A program made the translations under genes and the position numbers. A DNA stretch of 64,000 bases from Dokdonia sp. Dokd-P16 (GTDB lineage: Bacteria > Bacteroidota > Bacteroidia > Flavobacteriales > Flavobacteriaceae), in NCBI RefSeq assembly GCF_003095655.1, contig NZ_CP029151.1, forward strand, positions 3,471,001 through 3,535,000, in the 5' to 3' direction. Of this stretch, positions 1-9,300 are shown in pieces; position 1 is the first letter of the stretch; the number at the start of each line of letters is the position of its first letter. The notes under the pieces were generated by a model. The model searched no databases and had not been told where the DNA came from. It saw only the letters and a program-made list of their open reading frames with translations.

Positions 1-858
1 ATTATAAAATATAATGAAAAAGAAGATACTAAGAAAGCTATATATGTATCAGATAGACGCTGGAAAAAAATAATAAAAGTTCTGAAGACAAGTGCTTTTC
101 TCAATGATAGAGAGAGTATAGATTTAATGGATTGCTTTCTGATTGCTCACACCATTTGGGATGAAGTAGAACAAATAGATATTGTGAAAGGCTTTGTTAC
201 AGACGCTATAAAACTCCACGGTTACTCTTTAAAATACAGTCTTTCAATGTTTTCTAACGAAATTGAAGACCTAAACTTGGATATTGAAAATCAAATAAGT
301 GCAAAGAGGGAGATAATATACTATGAACCAAAAGTAAAAAACATTGATAATAAAGAATATTTTGAAGTAATAGATTTTAGTCCTTATTCATATTTATTGA
401 AAACTGACTATGTGAAACTTTCTAAATCACAATACCAAACATATCAGTTGTTGTCAAGAAACTTATATGACAGAAGAAAATATGAAATAAAACTAATCAA
501 TCCCACAACCATAAGAATAAGAAGTCTTGATAGTTGGGACAGTAACTACTCAAAAGGTATAGATTATGAATTAACCAAAAATCGTAAATCTAAAACAGAA
601 ATTGTAACACAAAAACCTCATAACGCAATAATTACAGCATGGGACAAAAAAGTCTCAATTATTTCAAAGGAAATAGATAAAATAATTAAGACCATTGAAG
701 CTTTTAAAAATAAAGATTTGGCTTCACTGAGAAATAATATTTTCATTAATCAAAAGTTAGCGGCGTTAGCAGAATATAATCTAAACCAAACTATAGACAG
801 CTTTGCATTAGAAAAAATAAAAGTTGAAAATCTTAAAAAGGAATATGATGCACTCTAA
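1..858 (+). CDS. ravA: RavA-like MoxR AAA+ ATPase, C-terminal part (5' end outside window)
   Basis: The reading frame is open from base 1, so the gene starts before the window and the internal ATG at 127 is not its start. The first visible residues contain a YVSDRRWKK segment followed by LLxxSAFLN-like and LMDCFLIAHTIWDE stretches, which match the helical lid region that follows the AAA+ core in RavA/MoxR ATPases. The remaining ~240 residues are the RavA-type C-terminal extension, with a basic, coiled-coil-prone end. Walker motifs are not visible because they lie upstream. In the RavA-ViaA family the ATPase works with a VWA-domain partner, and exactly such a gene follows with an overlap of about a dozen bases. 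Identification as the RavA family is firm from context plus the lid motif; the cellular role in this organism is unknown. Confidence 0.8.
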   Translation: MIKYNEKEDTKKAIYVSDRRWKKIIKVLKTSAFLNDRESIDLMDCFLIAHTIWDEVEQIDIVKGFVTDAIKLHGYSLKYSLSMFSNEIEDLNLDIENQISAKREIIYYEPKVKNIDNKEYFEVIDFSPYSYLLKTDYVKLSKSQYQTYQLLSRNLYDRRKYEIKLINPTTIRIRSLDSWDSNYSKGIDYELTKNRKSKTEIVTQKPHNAIITAWDKKVSIISKEIDKIIKTIEAFKNKDLASLRNNIFINQKLAALAEYNLNQTIDSFALEKIKVENLKKEYDAL

Positions 859-2716
859 TAACGAAATATTTACTCGTTTTATAAAATTTGGAACCATTTC
901 AACAGAGAAAGAGCGCACAAAAATTACTGAAATTATTCAAGATTGGATTTATGTTCCTGTGGAGATGTCAAATATTAGCAAGATATATTTGGAAGTTATT
1001 AATTCATTTATAACAGATGATAAAATCTCATCTATTTTAAAAAGTCAACCGCACTTAAAAAATGAATTTATTAAAGAATTGTTTCAGCTTTTAGAAAGAA
1101 TTGAAACTAATATTGTCAGTGAGCATAGTTTTAAAAAAGAAGAGAAGCTCCTCGAACAATTTGACAAGCTTCCAATTGGTCAATTCGATGATGAATTAAA
1201 TTTAATTAAGGATAGTAGCATTCTCGGTAAGTCTCAAATTAACAATTACAAAAGTGCTCTAAATTTTGTGATCAATGAGAAGAAGAATACAAAGGTTAAA
1301 GAATTTTATAAACTCCATGGAAATATAGCTAAACAATGGGATTCATTGATAAAAAAACAATACAACACTGCAATTGGTCAACAACTCTTAAAAGCGAACA
1401 CAGCCCCTGCTGAACATCAACTTAAAAAAAACTTCGATAGTCTAAAAATTGAAGATTTCAAAACTGAATGGGCAAATTGGAATACTTATAAAGATTTTTT
1501 AAAAAAGAAATACAAAAAGCGAGATTTTGACATAAACAAATATCAAAGAGAGTTTGAAAGTATAATAGAGAAAGAGGTGCAATTAGATCCAGAAGTCTTG
1601 AAATCTGTAAAAAGTACCTTGACTAATCAATGGAAAGATAAACTATCATTTGAGAAACTTCAGCAAAAAATTAGAATTATCGATGACGCAAGAATCGAAT
1701 GCTTAAAAGAATTATATATTAAAATTGATTCCTTAAAAGAACTTTTAATAGTACTAACACCATTTATCTATGAAACAACGGATTTAGGTAGACTTTGGAA
1801 CATGTCTACTGGAAACTGGCAAAGAGTAGATTTTAATTTACTTGAAGAATATGCTCAGAAACTAAAGGAAAACAAGGATTTACAAGAAATTGCTAAGTTA
1901 TTAGGGAAATTTCGAAAAGCAGAGGCTCAATTAGAGGAAGAAGAGTTTGAAGAGATTGAAGTTATTTCAAGACTGAAAATAAATAATTTTGGAAAATCTG
2001 AACTTATAGGAATAACCGAAAGCGACGATCTCAATAATCTGTTACCAGTTGAACTAGCTCTTTTTAGTGACATAGAAACTGAAAGTATTTTTTACAAAAG
2101 ATTTGCAGAAAAAAGATTACAAACCTTTAGGTATGTTACTGAAGAAAGAGATTACAATCAAAAATCTGTAAATAAAAAACGAGCTAAAGAAATTGAAAAA
2201 GATAAAGGACCATTTATTATAGCGGTTGACACCAGTGGCTCAATGAATGGCACACCTGAATTTCTAGCGAAAATAATGGCCTTCGCAATAACGAAGATTG
2301 CTGTTAGGGAAAAACGAAAAGCTTTTCTTATTTCATTTTCAACAAATGTCGAAACATTTGAGCTTACAAATATTAAAGATTCCTTAGTCAAGCTCATTGA
2401 CTTTTTACAGATGTCTTTTCACGGTGGAACTGATGCATCTGAGGCAGTCCTAGAAGCAATAAACCAAATGAAAACTGCAGATTATGAGAAATCAGATTTA
2501 CTTATAATTACAGATGGAATTTTCGGAAACCTTGATGATGACGCATTAGACTCAATTGAAAGTTTAAAAAAGAATGGTAATAAATTTAACTCGCTAGTAA
2601 TTGGCAATAGCTATAATAAAAAAGCATTAGGTTTTTGTGATAACGTGTGGCAATACGACCCACGACACGATGAACTAAAAGATTTAATCGTAACAATAAA
2701 AACTATAAATGCATAA
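845..2716 (+). CDS. viaA: ViaA-like VWA-domain protein
   Basis: A protein of about 623 aa with a long helical N-terminal part and a C-terminal von Willebrand A domain. The VWA metal-binding site (MIDAS) is visible: DTSGSMNG beginning near residue 462, the threonine in GGTDASE near 529, and ITDG near 555. This is the layout of ViaA, the partner of the RavA MoxR ATPase whose gene ends just upstream. I prefer ATG 845 (or 848) over the upstream TTG at 824, since it follows an AAAAAGG stretch and gives a short overlap with the ATPase gene. The stop overlaps the next start (TAATG at 2714-2718), so the WYL gene is translationally coupled. MoxR-VWA pairs are proposed as chaperone-like or conflict-system modules; location beside BREX favours a defence-linked role, but that is inference. 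Confidence 0.85.
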   Translation: MMHSNNEIFTRFIKFGTISTEKERTKITEIIQDWIYVPVEMSNISKIYLEVINSFITDDKISSILKSQPHLKNEFIKELFQLLERIETNIVSEHSFKKEEKLLEQFDKLPIGQFDDELNLIKDSSILGKSQINNYKSALNFVINEKKNTKVKEFYKLHGNIAKQWDSLIKKQYNTAIGQQLLKANTAPAEHQLKKNFDSLKIEDFKTEWANWNTYKDFLKKKYKKRDFDINKYQREFESIIEKEVQLDPEVLKSVKSTLTNQWKDKLSFEKLQQKIRIIDDARIECLKELYIKIDSLKELLIVLTPFIYETTDLGRLWNMSTGNWQRVDFNLLEEYAQKLKENKDLQEIAKLLGKFRKAEAQLEEEEFEEIEVISRLKINNFGKSELIGITESDDLNNLLPVELALFSDIETESIFYKRFAEKRLQTFRYVTEERDYNQKSVNKKRAKEIEKDKGPFIIAVDTSGSMNGTPEFLAKIMAFAITKIAVREKRKAFLISFSTNVETFELTNIKDSLVKLIDFLQMSFHGGTDASEAVLEAINQMKTADYEKSDLLIITDGIFGNLDDDALDSIESLKKNGNKFNSLVIGNSYNKKALGFCDNVWQYDPRHDELKDLIVTIKTINA

Positions 2717-3729
2717 TGGCAATCACTAAAGGAGCCCAAATAAGGTATTCTATTCTAGACAGGTGCTTTAGCAATCCAGCAATAAATTACACCAAAATAA
2801 AGCTTTTGGATACAATCAATTCCAAACTTATAGAATTAGGCTACGATGGTATTGCTTTAAGGCAAATGCAGTATGACATTGCATTTATGGAATCTAGTGA
2901 AGGCTTTGGTATTGAGTTAGCTCAAGGCCTTAATGATGGAAGAAAAAGAATATTTCGCTATGCAGACCCAAAGTTTTCTCTAGCTGATCATCCTCTCAAC
3001 CAGTCAGATCAAGAGCAGCTTAAAACAACACTATCTATACTTTCTAGATATAGATATCGAGAAGAATTCGAATGGTTAGATGAACTTCTTCCTCGTATAG
3101 AAGCAGCTTTTGAATTTGCACATAATGATTACAGCTCACTTATAAGTTATCAATCCAATAGAGACTATGTAGGACAGTCTTGGGTAGGGAAAATTTACAA
3201 TTATCTTATTCAAAAGAAAGTACTTGAAATCACCTATAGGTCATTTAATCAAGAGCAGTCGGAAAATCGTATCATACACCCCTACCACTTAAAGCAATTT
3301 AATAATCGATGGTTTCTATTTGGACATCAAATTTCTGAGAATGGATATTCCGGGTTGACCACTTTAGCCTTGGATCGTATTCTTGACATTCTACCAAATG
3401 ACAACAAATTTATTGAGACACATATCGAGTGGGGAGATTATTTTGATGAAATGATAGGAGTATCTAAAAGTGATGAAAAACCTGTATTGATCACCTTACG
3501 CTTTCGCGAAAGCAGAATAAAATATATTGATACAAAGCCTATACACGGTGCTACCCAAAAGAATGTTACTACAGACCCGTCTGGGCTTACCCGAACTATT
3601 GAAGTAATTCCAAATCGGGAATTGTATCAAAAACTACTGTCATTTGGCGAAGATGTCACAGTGGTTTCTCCAGAATCTGTTAAACAGAAGATGATAGAAA
3701 AAATCCAACAGATGAAAGAAAATTATTAG
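2716..3729 (+). CDS. WYL-domain transcriptional regulator, BrxR-like
   Basis: A 337-aa protein with an N-terminal winged-helix-like region (residues ~1-90), a linker, and a WYL domain from about 165 to 240 whose signature region reads NNRWFLFGH, followed by a C-terminal extension. This size and order match the WYL regulators that control BREX loci (BrxR family). The gene is coupled to viaA by a one-base overlap and sits two genes upstream of brxA. A copy of the dispersed palindrome is inside the gene at 3498-3513 and is read as LRFRES. A perfect 7-bp inverted repeat begins at its stop codon. Assignment as a WYL regulator is confident; that it represses the BREX operon is inference from position. 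Confidence 0.82.
   Translation: MAITKGAQIRYSILDRCFSNPAINYTKIKLLDTINSKLIELGYDGIALRQMQYDIAFMESSEGFGIELAQGLNDGRKRIFRYADPKFSLADHPLNQSDQEQLKTTLSILSRYRYREEFEWLDELLPRIEAAFEFAHNDYSSLISYQSNRDYVGQSWVGKIYNYLIQKKVLEITYRSFNQEQSENRIIHPYHLKQFNNRWFLFGHQISENGYSGLTTLALDRILDILPNDNKFIETHIEWGDYFDEMIGVSKSDEKPVLITLRFRESRIKYIDTKPIHGATQKNVTTDPSGLTRTIEVIPNRELYQKLLSFGEDVTVVSPESVKQKMIEKIQQMKENY
3498..3513. repeat. Dispersed palindrome copy (ACGCTTTCGCGAAAGC)
   Basis: Near-complete copy of the 20-bp palindrome found about a dozen times in the window. It lies inside the WYL regulator gene and is translated as the RFRES form. Confidence 0.8.
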
Positions 3730-3750
3730 TATGCAAAACCACTGCATACT
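3728..3750. promoter_or_regulatory. Inverted repeat, candidate operator
   Basis: AGTATGC at 3728-3734 and GCATACT at 3744-3750 are perfect inverted copies separated by 9 bases. They start on the stop codon of the WYL regulator and lie 39 bases before the DUF2130 start. The position between a regulator and the next gene suits an operator. A weak hairpin is the alternative; no T-run follows, so a terminator is unlikely. Confidence 0.4.
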
Positions 3751-3788
3751 TCAATTCGAAGTTTGTATTGTATTTAAAAAGTAGCTCT

Positions 3789-5057
3789 ATGAAAGATCAA
3801 ACGACGATAAACTGCCCCGATTGTGGAAATTCTATTGATGTAAATGATATTTTAAAACATCAGTTAGAGGAAGGAATAAAAAAAGAGTATCAAGAGAAAT
3901 TAAATCAGAACCAAATTGAATTAAAAAAACAGAAAGAAAAGCTCGATGCGGATCAACAAGAATTTCTGGCGAAAAAAGAAAAAGAGAATGAACTTTTCCT
4001 TGATCGGCTAGCTGATGAGAAAAAGAAAGTTGCCATAGAAATAGAAGAAAAACTTACTAAAAGGTTGAACTCTGAAAATGAGAATAGACTCAAGTCTATG
4101 GAAAAAGAACTTGCTCAAAAATCTGAACAAGTCAAAGAACTTCATCGAAAAGAAGCGGAGATATCCAAACTCAAACGAGAAAAAGATGAGGCTGTAGAAG
4201 CGGCTAAAGTAGAGCAACAAAAGGAACTTGACAACTTACTGAGGGAAGAGCGACAAAAAATCTCCAAAAAAGTCGAAGATGAAAATGAGCTCAAATTTAA
4301 AGAGCTCCATAAACAACTAGAGGACCAAAAGAAGCTTACTGAAGAAATGAAACGCAAGCAAGAACAAGGCTCTATGCAACTTCAGGGGGAGGTTCAAGAA
4401 CTTGCTATTGAAGACTGGCTTGAATCCAATTTCCCTCTAGACACTATTGATGAAATAAAAAAGGGAGCTAATGGTGCAGATTGTCTTCAGATCGTAAACA
4501 CACGCGAGCAGACTGGTTGTGGGACAATCTATTACGAAAGTAAAAGAGCGAAAAATTTCTCTCGTACCTGGGTGGAAAAATTTAAAGATGATCTAAGACA
4601 GAAGAATGCAAATATTGGTGTCATAGTTACTCAAGTTCTACCAAATGGTATGGATCGTATGGGGATGATAGATAAGAACATTTGGGTGTGTACATATCCC
4701 GAATTTAAGGGATTAAGTGCTGCATTAAGGCAGACAATAATTAACGTAAGCAATGCGGTAATTACACAAGCGAACAAAGGCGATAAAATGTCTATGCTTT
4801 ATGATTATCTCACAAGTCCTGAGTTTAGAATGCAGATAGAAGCTATTAAAGATGCATTTGTAGATATGCAAACAGATCTCAATAAGGAAAAAGTCTCTAC
4901 TCAAACACGTTGGAAAAGAAGACAGAAGCAAATAGATAAGGTAATTCTGAATACCACAGGAATGTATGGAAGCATTAGAGGGATTGCCGGGAATGCGGTA
5001 CCTCTTATAGCAGATTTAGAAGAAGACCTAGACGTCCAAGAAGATGAAGGTAATTAA
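3789..5057 (+). CDS. DUF2130 protein: Cys pair, coiled coil, PD-(D/E)XK-like domain
   Basis: A 422-aa protein. The N-terminus has one cysteine pair (NCPDCG), then residues ~25-205 are a long charged coiled coil rich in K, E and Q. The C-terminal domain holds GADCLQIV and, about 20 residues later, YYESKRA, which gives the D...ExK spacing of PD-(D/E)XK nucleases and matches the DUF2130 family. ATG 3789 is chosen because the upstream TTG (3768) would add seven unconserved residues. It sits between the WYL regulator and brxA, with 122 bp before brxA, so it may be transcribed with either. Function in defence is inferred from the nuclease-like motif and the neighbourhood; DUF2130 proteins also occur outside defence loci. 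Confidence 0.8.
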   Translation: MKDQTTINCPDCGNSIDVNDILKHQLEEGIKKEYQEKLNQNQIELKKQKEKLDADQQEFLAKKEKENELFLDRLADEKKKVAIEIEEKLTKRLNSENENRLKSMEKELAQKSEQVKELHRKEAEISKLKREKDEAVEAAKVEQQKELDNLLREERQKISKKVEDENELKFKELHKQLEDQKKLTEEMKRKQEQGSMQLQGEVQELAIEDWLESNFPLDTIDEIKKGANGADCLQIVNTREQTGCGTIYYESKRAKNFSRTWVEKFKDDLRQKNANIGVIVTQVLPNGMDRMGMIDKNIWVCTYPEFKGLSAALRQTIINVSNAVITQANKGDKMSMLYDYLTSPEFRMQIEAIKDAFVDMQTDLNKEKVSTQTRWKRRQKQIDKVILNTTGMYGSIRGIAGNAVPLIADLEEDLDVQEDEGN

Positions 5058-5102
5058 AATCGATCATATGGTACTACCTACAAATAATCTTCAATGTATT
5101 AC

Positions 5103-5110
5103 TATATTTG
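5103..5110 (+). promoter_or_regulatory. Candidate Bacteroidota -7 element for the BREX operon
   Basis: TATATTTG fits the TAnnTTTG -7 consensus of Bacteroidota sigma factor promoters and lies 70 bases before the brxA start. No clear -33 TTG is seen at the usual distance. Four bases downstream is an 8-bp palindrome, AAGTACTT (5114-5121), near the expected start of transcription, which could be a regulator site. Confidence 0.4.
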
Positions 5111-5179
5111 ATAAAGTACTTCTTTTAGCTCAAGAATTCTCCCATTTAGCAAAATTTTACATTACAAAAAATACAAAAA

Positions 5180-5776
5180 GTGAATAAACCAGAGTCAAAA
5201 TATAATGCCAATTTTACTGCAGGTGGATTATTGCATAATGAGTTTAATGCCTTAAAGGATATAATACTTTTAGACGATTTTGATAACGCAATTTCTAAAG
5301 AAATAGAAGAAAATAATTTGATGAGCATTGATACCCGAGCTTCCAGAAAAAGAATATCTCAAGAGGTTGTTAGGAGAAGAGAGGTTGCTCCGAAAAATTT
5401 TTGGACTTTTTTCTATCAATTAAATGAGCGTGAGCAAAAGCTAGGGCTTTTTTATATTGCTTTAAAAACGTATCAAATTTTATTTGATATTCATCTTGAT
5501 GTAGCAGTGAAAAAGTTTAAAACTACTAGGACTTTAACTACTTATGATGTTACAATGCGATTAGATGAAATTGCATCTAAAGATGATTATGTAGGAAGTT
5601 GGTCTCAATCTACACTAGAAAAAATAAATACGAGATATCGAAGAGCATTACAAGAGACAGAACTTTATGAAAATGAACAACTAATGCGAAGTCCAATTGA
5701 AAACAATGAATTTTGGGAGTATTTCAATACTAGTGGTGAAAACTGGTTTTTAACAGCTTGTTTTATAGGTTTATAA
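5180..5776 (+). CDS. brxA: BREX protein BrxA
   Basis: A 198-aa DUF1819 family protein, the small DNA-binding first gene of type 1 BREX operons. The start is GTG; it places the conserved YNANFTAGGLL segment at residue 8, as in other BrxA proteins, and no in-frame ATG is available before it. Residues 60-120 contain the basic RRREVAPKNFW and the helical segment FYIALKTYQILFDIH typical of the family. brxB begins 2 bases after the stop. Identification rests on family motifs plus the canonical order of the six downstream genes. Confidence 0.9.
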   Translation: MNKPESKYNANFTAGGLLHNEFNALKDIILLDDFDNAISKEIEENNLMSIDTRASRKRISQEVVRRREVAPKNFWTFFYQLNEREQKLGLFYIALKTYQILFDIHLDVAVKKFKTTRTLTTYDVTMRLDEIASKDDYVGSWSQSTLEKINTRYRRALQETELYENEQLMRSPIENNEFWEYFNTSGENWFLTACFIGL

Positions 5777-5778
5777 GT

Positions 5779-6366
5779 ATGACAATACCAGAATTATATA
5801 CAAAACTCAGTGATAAAGATTTTCAGGATCACGAAACAGGAACTTTATTCTTTCCTGCATACATGTATATGTATGATGCCACTAAGGAGTATGAAATAGA
5901 AAACGAGATTTTAGATATAAAAAATAGATTGCATCGTCCTAATAGTTATTTAGATGTAATGGTGTTAGATATATTTGAAGAATTTATAGATTGGTTAAAG
6001 GAAACAAAATTTGGTAAAGTAAGTAAATATGATTTTTACTTAACTCACGAGTTGCAAAAACAAGAAGCTGTTAGAAAATCATTGGATAAAGATGCTTATG
6101 ATGATCGATTTCTGAAGTTTCTTGATGATAAAATCCAAAACCATTTAGCTAATTCAAAACCTTATGAAGTATCATATGTCTTGTGCAAAGGATTTGGGAA
6201 TGCTTATCCTTATATACGTGCTAGTCGTTTTATGAGCAATTTTGAAAAATACGTTCGAGGATTTAAAATTATTCTATTTTATCCTGGAAAAGCAAAAGAA
6301 TACTACAGTCTATTTGGATTACTAAGAGATGAAAATTTATACCGAGCAATTAAACTGATCAACTAG
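5779..6366 (+). CDS. brxB: BREX protein BrxB
   Basis: A 195-aa DUF1788 family protein. ATG 5779 follows the brxA stop by 2 bases; a longer reading from TTG 5758 would overlap brxA and adds nothing conserved. The sequence has the family layout, with LDVMVLDIFEEFIDWL near residue 55 and LCKGFGNAYPYIRASRFMSNFE followed by a hydrophobic KIILFYPGK strand near the C-terminus. BrxB is a core component of type 1 BREX and is thought to act with BrxC and PglZ in a complex; its chemistry is unknown. brxC starts 4 bases downstream. Confidence 0.9.
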   Translation: MTIPELYTKLSDKDFQDHETGTLFFPAYMYMYDATKEYEIENEILDIKNRLHRPNSYLDVMVLDIFEEFIDWLKETKFGKVSKYDFYLTHELQKQEAVRKSLDKDAYDDRFLKFLDDKIQNHLANSKPYEVSYVLCKGFGNAYPYIRASRFMSNFEKYVRGFKIILFYPGKAKEYYSLFGLLRDENLYRAIKLIN

Positions 6367-6370
6367 AAAG

Positions 6371-9300
6371 ATGAAATTAAAAGAAATATACGAAAGAGAT
6401 ATCTTTCGAGAGATTAACCCTGCTGTAACGGTAAGTGATAAAAAGGAAAAAACGGTTGACGCCGAAATCAAAGAGTATGTCTTCACAGATGAACTTATTG
6501 AGAAGCTATTTCAAATCCTGAATACAGTATTAAATAAGAAGTTAGGTAAAACGGGTATTTGGATTAATGGATATTATGGATCTGGTAAATCTCACTATAT
6601 CAAATATGTTCATTACTTGTTAGACCCTCAAACCTCAGACCTTGCTTTTGAATACTTAGAAAAAGCGGTGAAGTCTTATGATGCTACAAGGGCGGGGAGT
6701 AATGATGATATTACTCAAAATAACATAAGGTTATTAAAAAACCGTGTGGACGGTTCCTCTTGTGACAATATTCTTTTTAATGTAGAAGATGAAACTGATG
6801 ATAACGATCAAGAACGACTGACACGTATTTTCCTTAATATGTTTAATAAGTTTAGAGGCTTCAATGCAAATGACATTCCTCTAGCGCTGTTATTAGAAAA
6901 GCCGTTGGCTCAGCAAGGAAAACTAGAAGAATTTAAAAAAGAGATAGAAAAAGAGACTGGATTTAATTGGGATATAGATGCAGCAGATGTAGCATCATTT
7001 CAATTACAAGATGTTTTAGACATTGCTAAAAAACTGTACCCTTCTTTTGATATTGTTTCTTTACACGCAAAGCTTTCAAATCCAGAAAGCTATAAAATAG
7101 GTATCAACGCTACGTTAATCCCTGAACTAAAAGGTTTCCTCAAGGATAAAGATAAAAATTACCGACTTCTCTTTTTGGTAGACGAAGTTTCACAATACAT
7201 CGGGACTAATAAAGAAGTTTTGTTAAACTTTCAGAATATTATTGAGCGAGTAAGTGATGATCTTAATAATCAAGTCTGGATCGCTTGTACAGCACAGCAA
7301 ACACTTGATGATGTAGGTTCTGGGGTAGATGGGATGAGTGATTTGCAAGATGAATTTGGTAAAATTCTAGGTCGTTTTGACACACGTATATCTCTACAAA
7401 GTAATGACGCTTCTTACATCACACAGCGCAGGGTTCTTGATAAGAACAGTGCAGGTATGGAATATCTTGGTAAACTGTACCAAGAGAATAAAGACTACAT
7501 CGAGAATCAGTTTAAGATTAATCACGACTTATTTAAAGGGTACCGTGATGAAGAAGAGTTTGTGATAGGATATCCATTCATTCCTTATCAGTTCAAACTT
7601 ATTGCGCACGTTTTTGAAGCGTTTCAACAACTAAAGTTTGTAATTAAGGAGGTTAAAGATAATGAGCGTTCTGTATTAGGAATTACACATTTCACAGCTA
7701 AAAAACACGCCGAAGATGAAGTTGGTGGTTTTTTACCATTTGATGCCTTTTTTAACAAACAGTTCCGTACTAACTTAACAAATAGAGGTGCTAAGGCTAT
7801 AGAGAATGCATTCCAGTTATCTTATGTGAAAGAAAGCGAATTTGCACAACGTGTTGTTAAGGTGCTTTTTATGATTTCCAATCTTTTAGAAAATCAACGA
7901 CAAACATTTCCTTCTAATCTTGAGAATTTAGGTGTTCTCTTGATGAATACAATGGATGCGAATAAAATGCAAATTCAAAAAGACACTTTAAATGTGTTAG
8001 AAAAATTGCAAGCAGAAAGTATTATACGACAAGAAAAAGGAAGTTATTTCTTTTTTAATGAGGATGAAATGGATGTCCAAAACCTTATTAAAGGTCAGGT
8101 CGTAGGTATGGATGATCGTCTCAAATATTTTGATGAGATCTTTAGACCTATAATTCAGATCAATCAAAAATTTGCTTTCGGACAGAATGACTTTAAGATG
8201 GGATATGCCATCGAAGGAAAGGAATTTTTACGCAATGGAGATTTTGATTTAACAGTGCTATTAAATGATACCACACCGCTTCAGCAAAAAGCATTAGATA
8301 TTGATAAAAAGCAGCTCGTGATTTGTCTTAACGAGTGGTATACCGATGATAAAACCTTTAAGACAGAATTTGATTGGTATTGTAAAACAAACAAATACTT
8401 TATCAATCAAGGAGGATCTTCTACAGGTGAACGATCCCAAACTAACAGTAATTTCCAGTCTAGAAATAATCTCCTACGAGATAAGCTGTCAAATAAGCTA
8501 CGAGATAAAACTATTGAAGCAAGATACTTATCACTCAACCAAGTGATCGAGTCAGATCAAGTCAATGGTGCTACACCTAAAGATCGTATGAAAAATATGA
8601 TCGAAAAGCATCTTGATGGTATTTACAAAAATCACAAGCTCAGTCAGGAGTATGCTAGAAATCAAGCCGATTTAAAACGTTCTGCAGCAGATAATCAGAT
8701 ACCTGTAGATTTACTAACTCCTGCAGAGCAGCTTGTAAATGATTTTATCTCAGCAAATAATAATCAAATTACAGTACACGATCTCATTGCTAAGTTTGAA
8801 AAAGAACCATTTGGTTGGAGATTTGAAGCAGTGTTAGATGTACTAGTGCAACTGGTTAAAAAGAAAAAGCGTGAGTTTGTCTACAAAGGACAACCACGTT
8901 ATCCTGTTATTGATTTTATCAATAAAGCAGTTTCTACAGCAGAGCGTATGTCTTGTGAGGTAGTAAGCGGTGAAGAGATTGATCAATCCATTTTAGATAG
9001 TGTAATCAAGTCATACAAGGAGATCTTTAATGAAACATTGCCGGCTACTACAGATAAAAATGTATTGTATGAAAACCTTCTTGATGCATTTGAGAAGAAA
9101 CTAAAATGGCATAACGACCTAGAAGATATTTATTATGGTAAATACCCATTTGGTAACTGTTTTAAGACTGGTGCGCAACAAGTGACAACTTGGTCTCAAA
9201 CGAGAAATATTAAAAAGTTGTTCTCAGATATTATAGAGGAACAGCCACAGGCCAAAATACTTTTTGACCAGACCAAGGGAATGGAAGATTTCCTGCGCAG

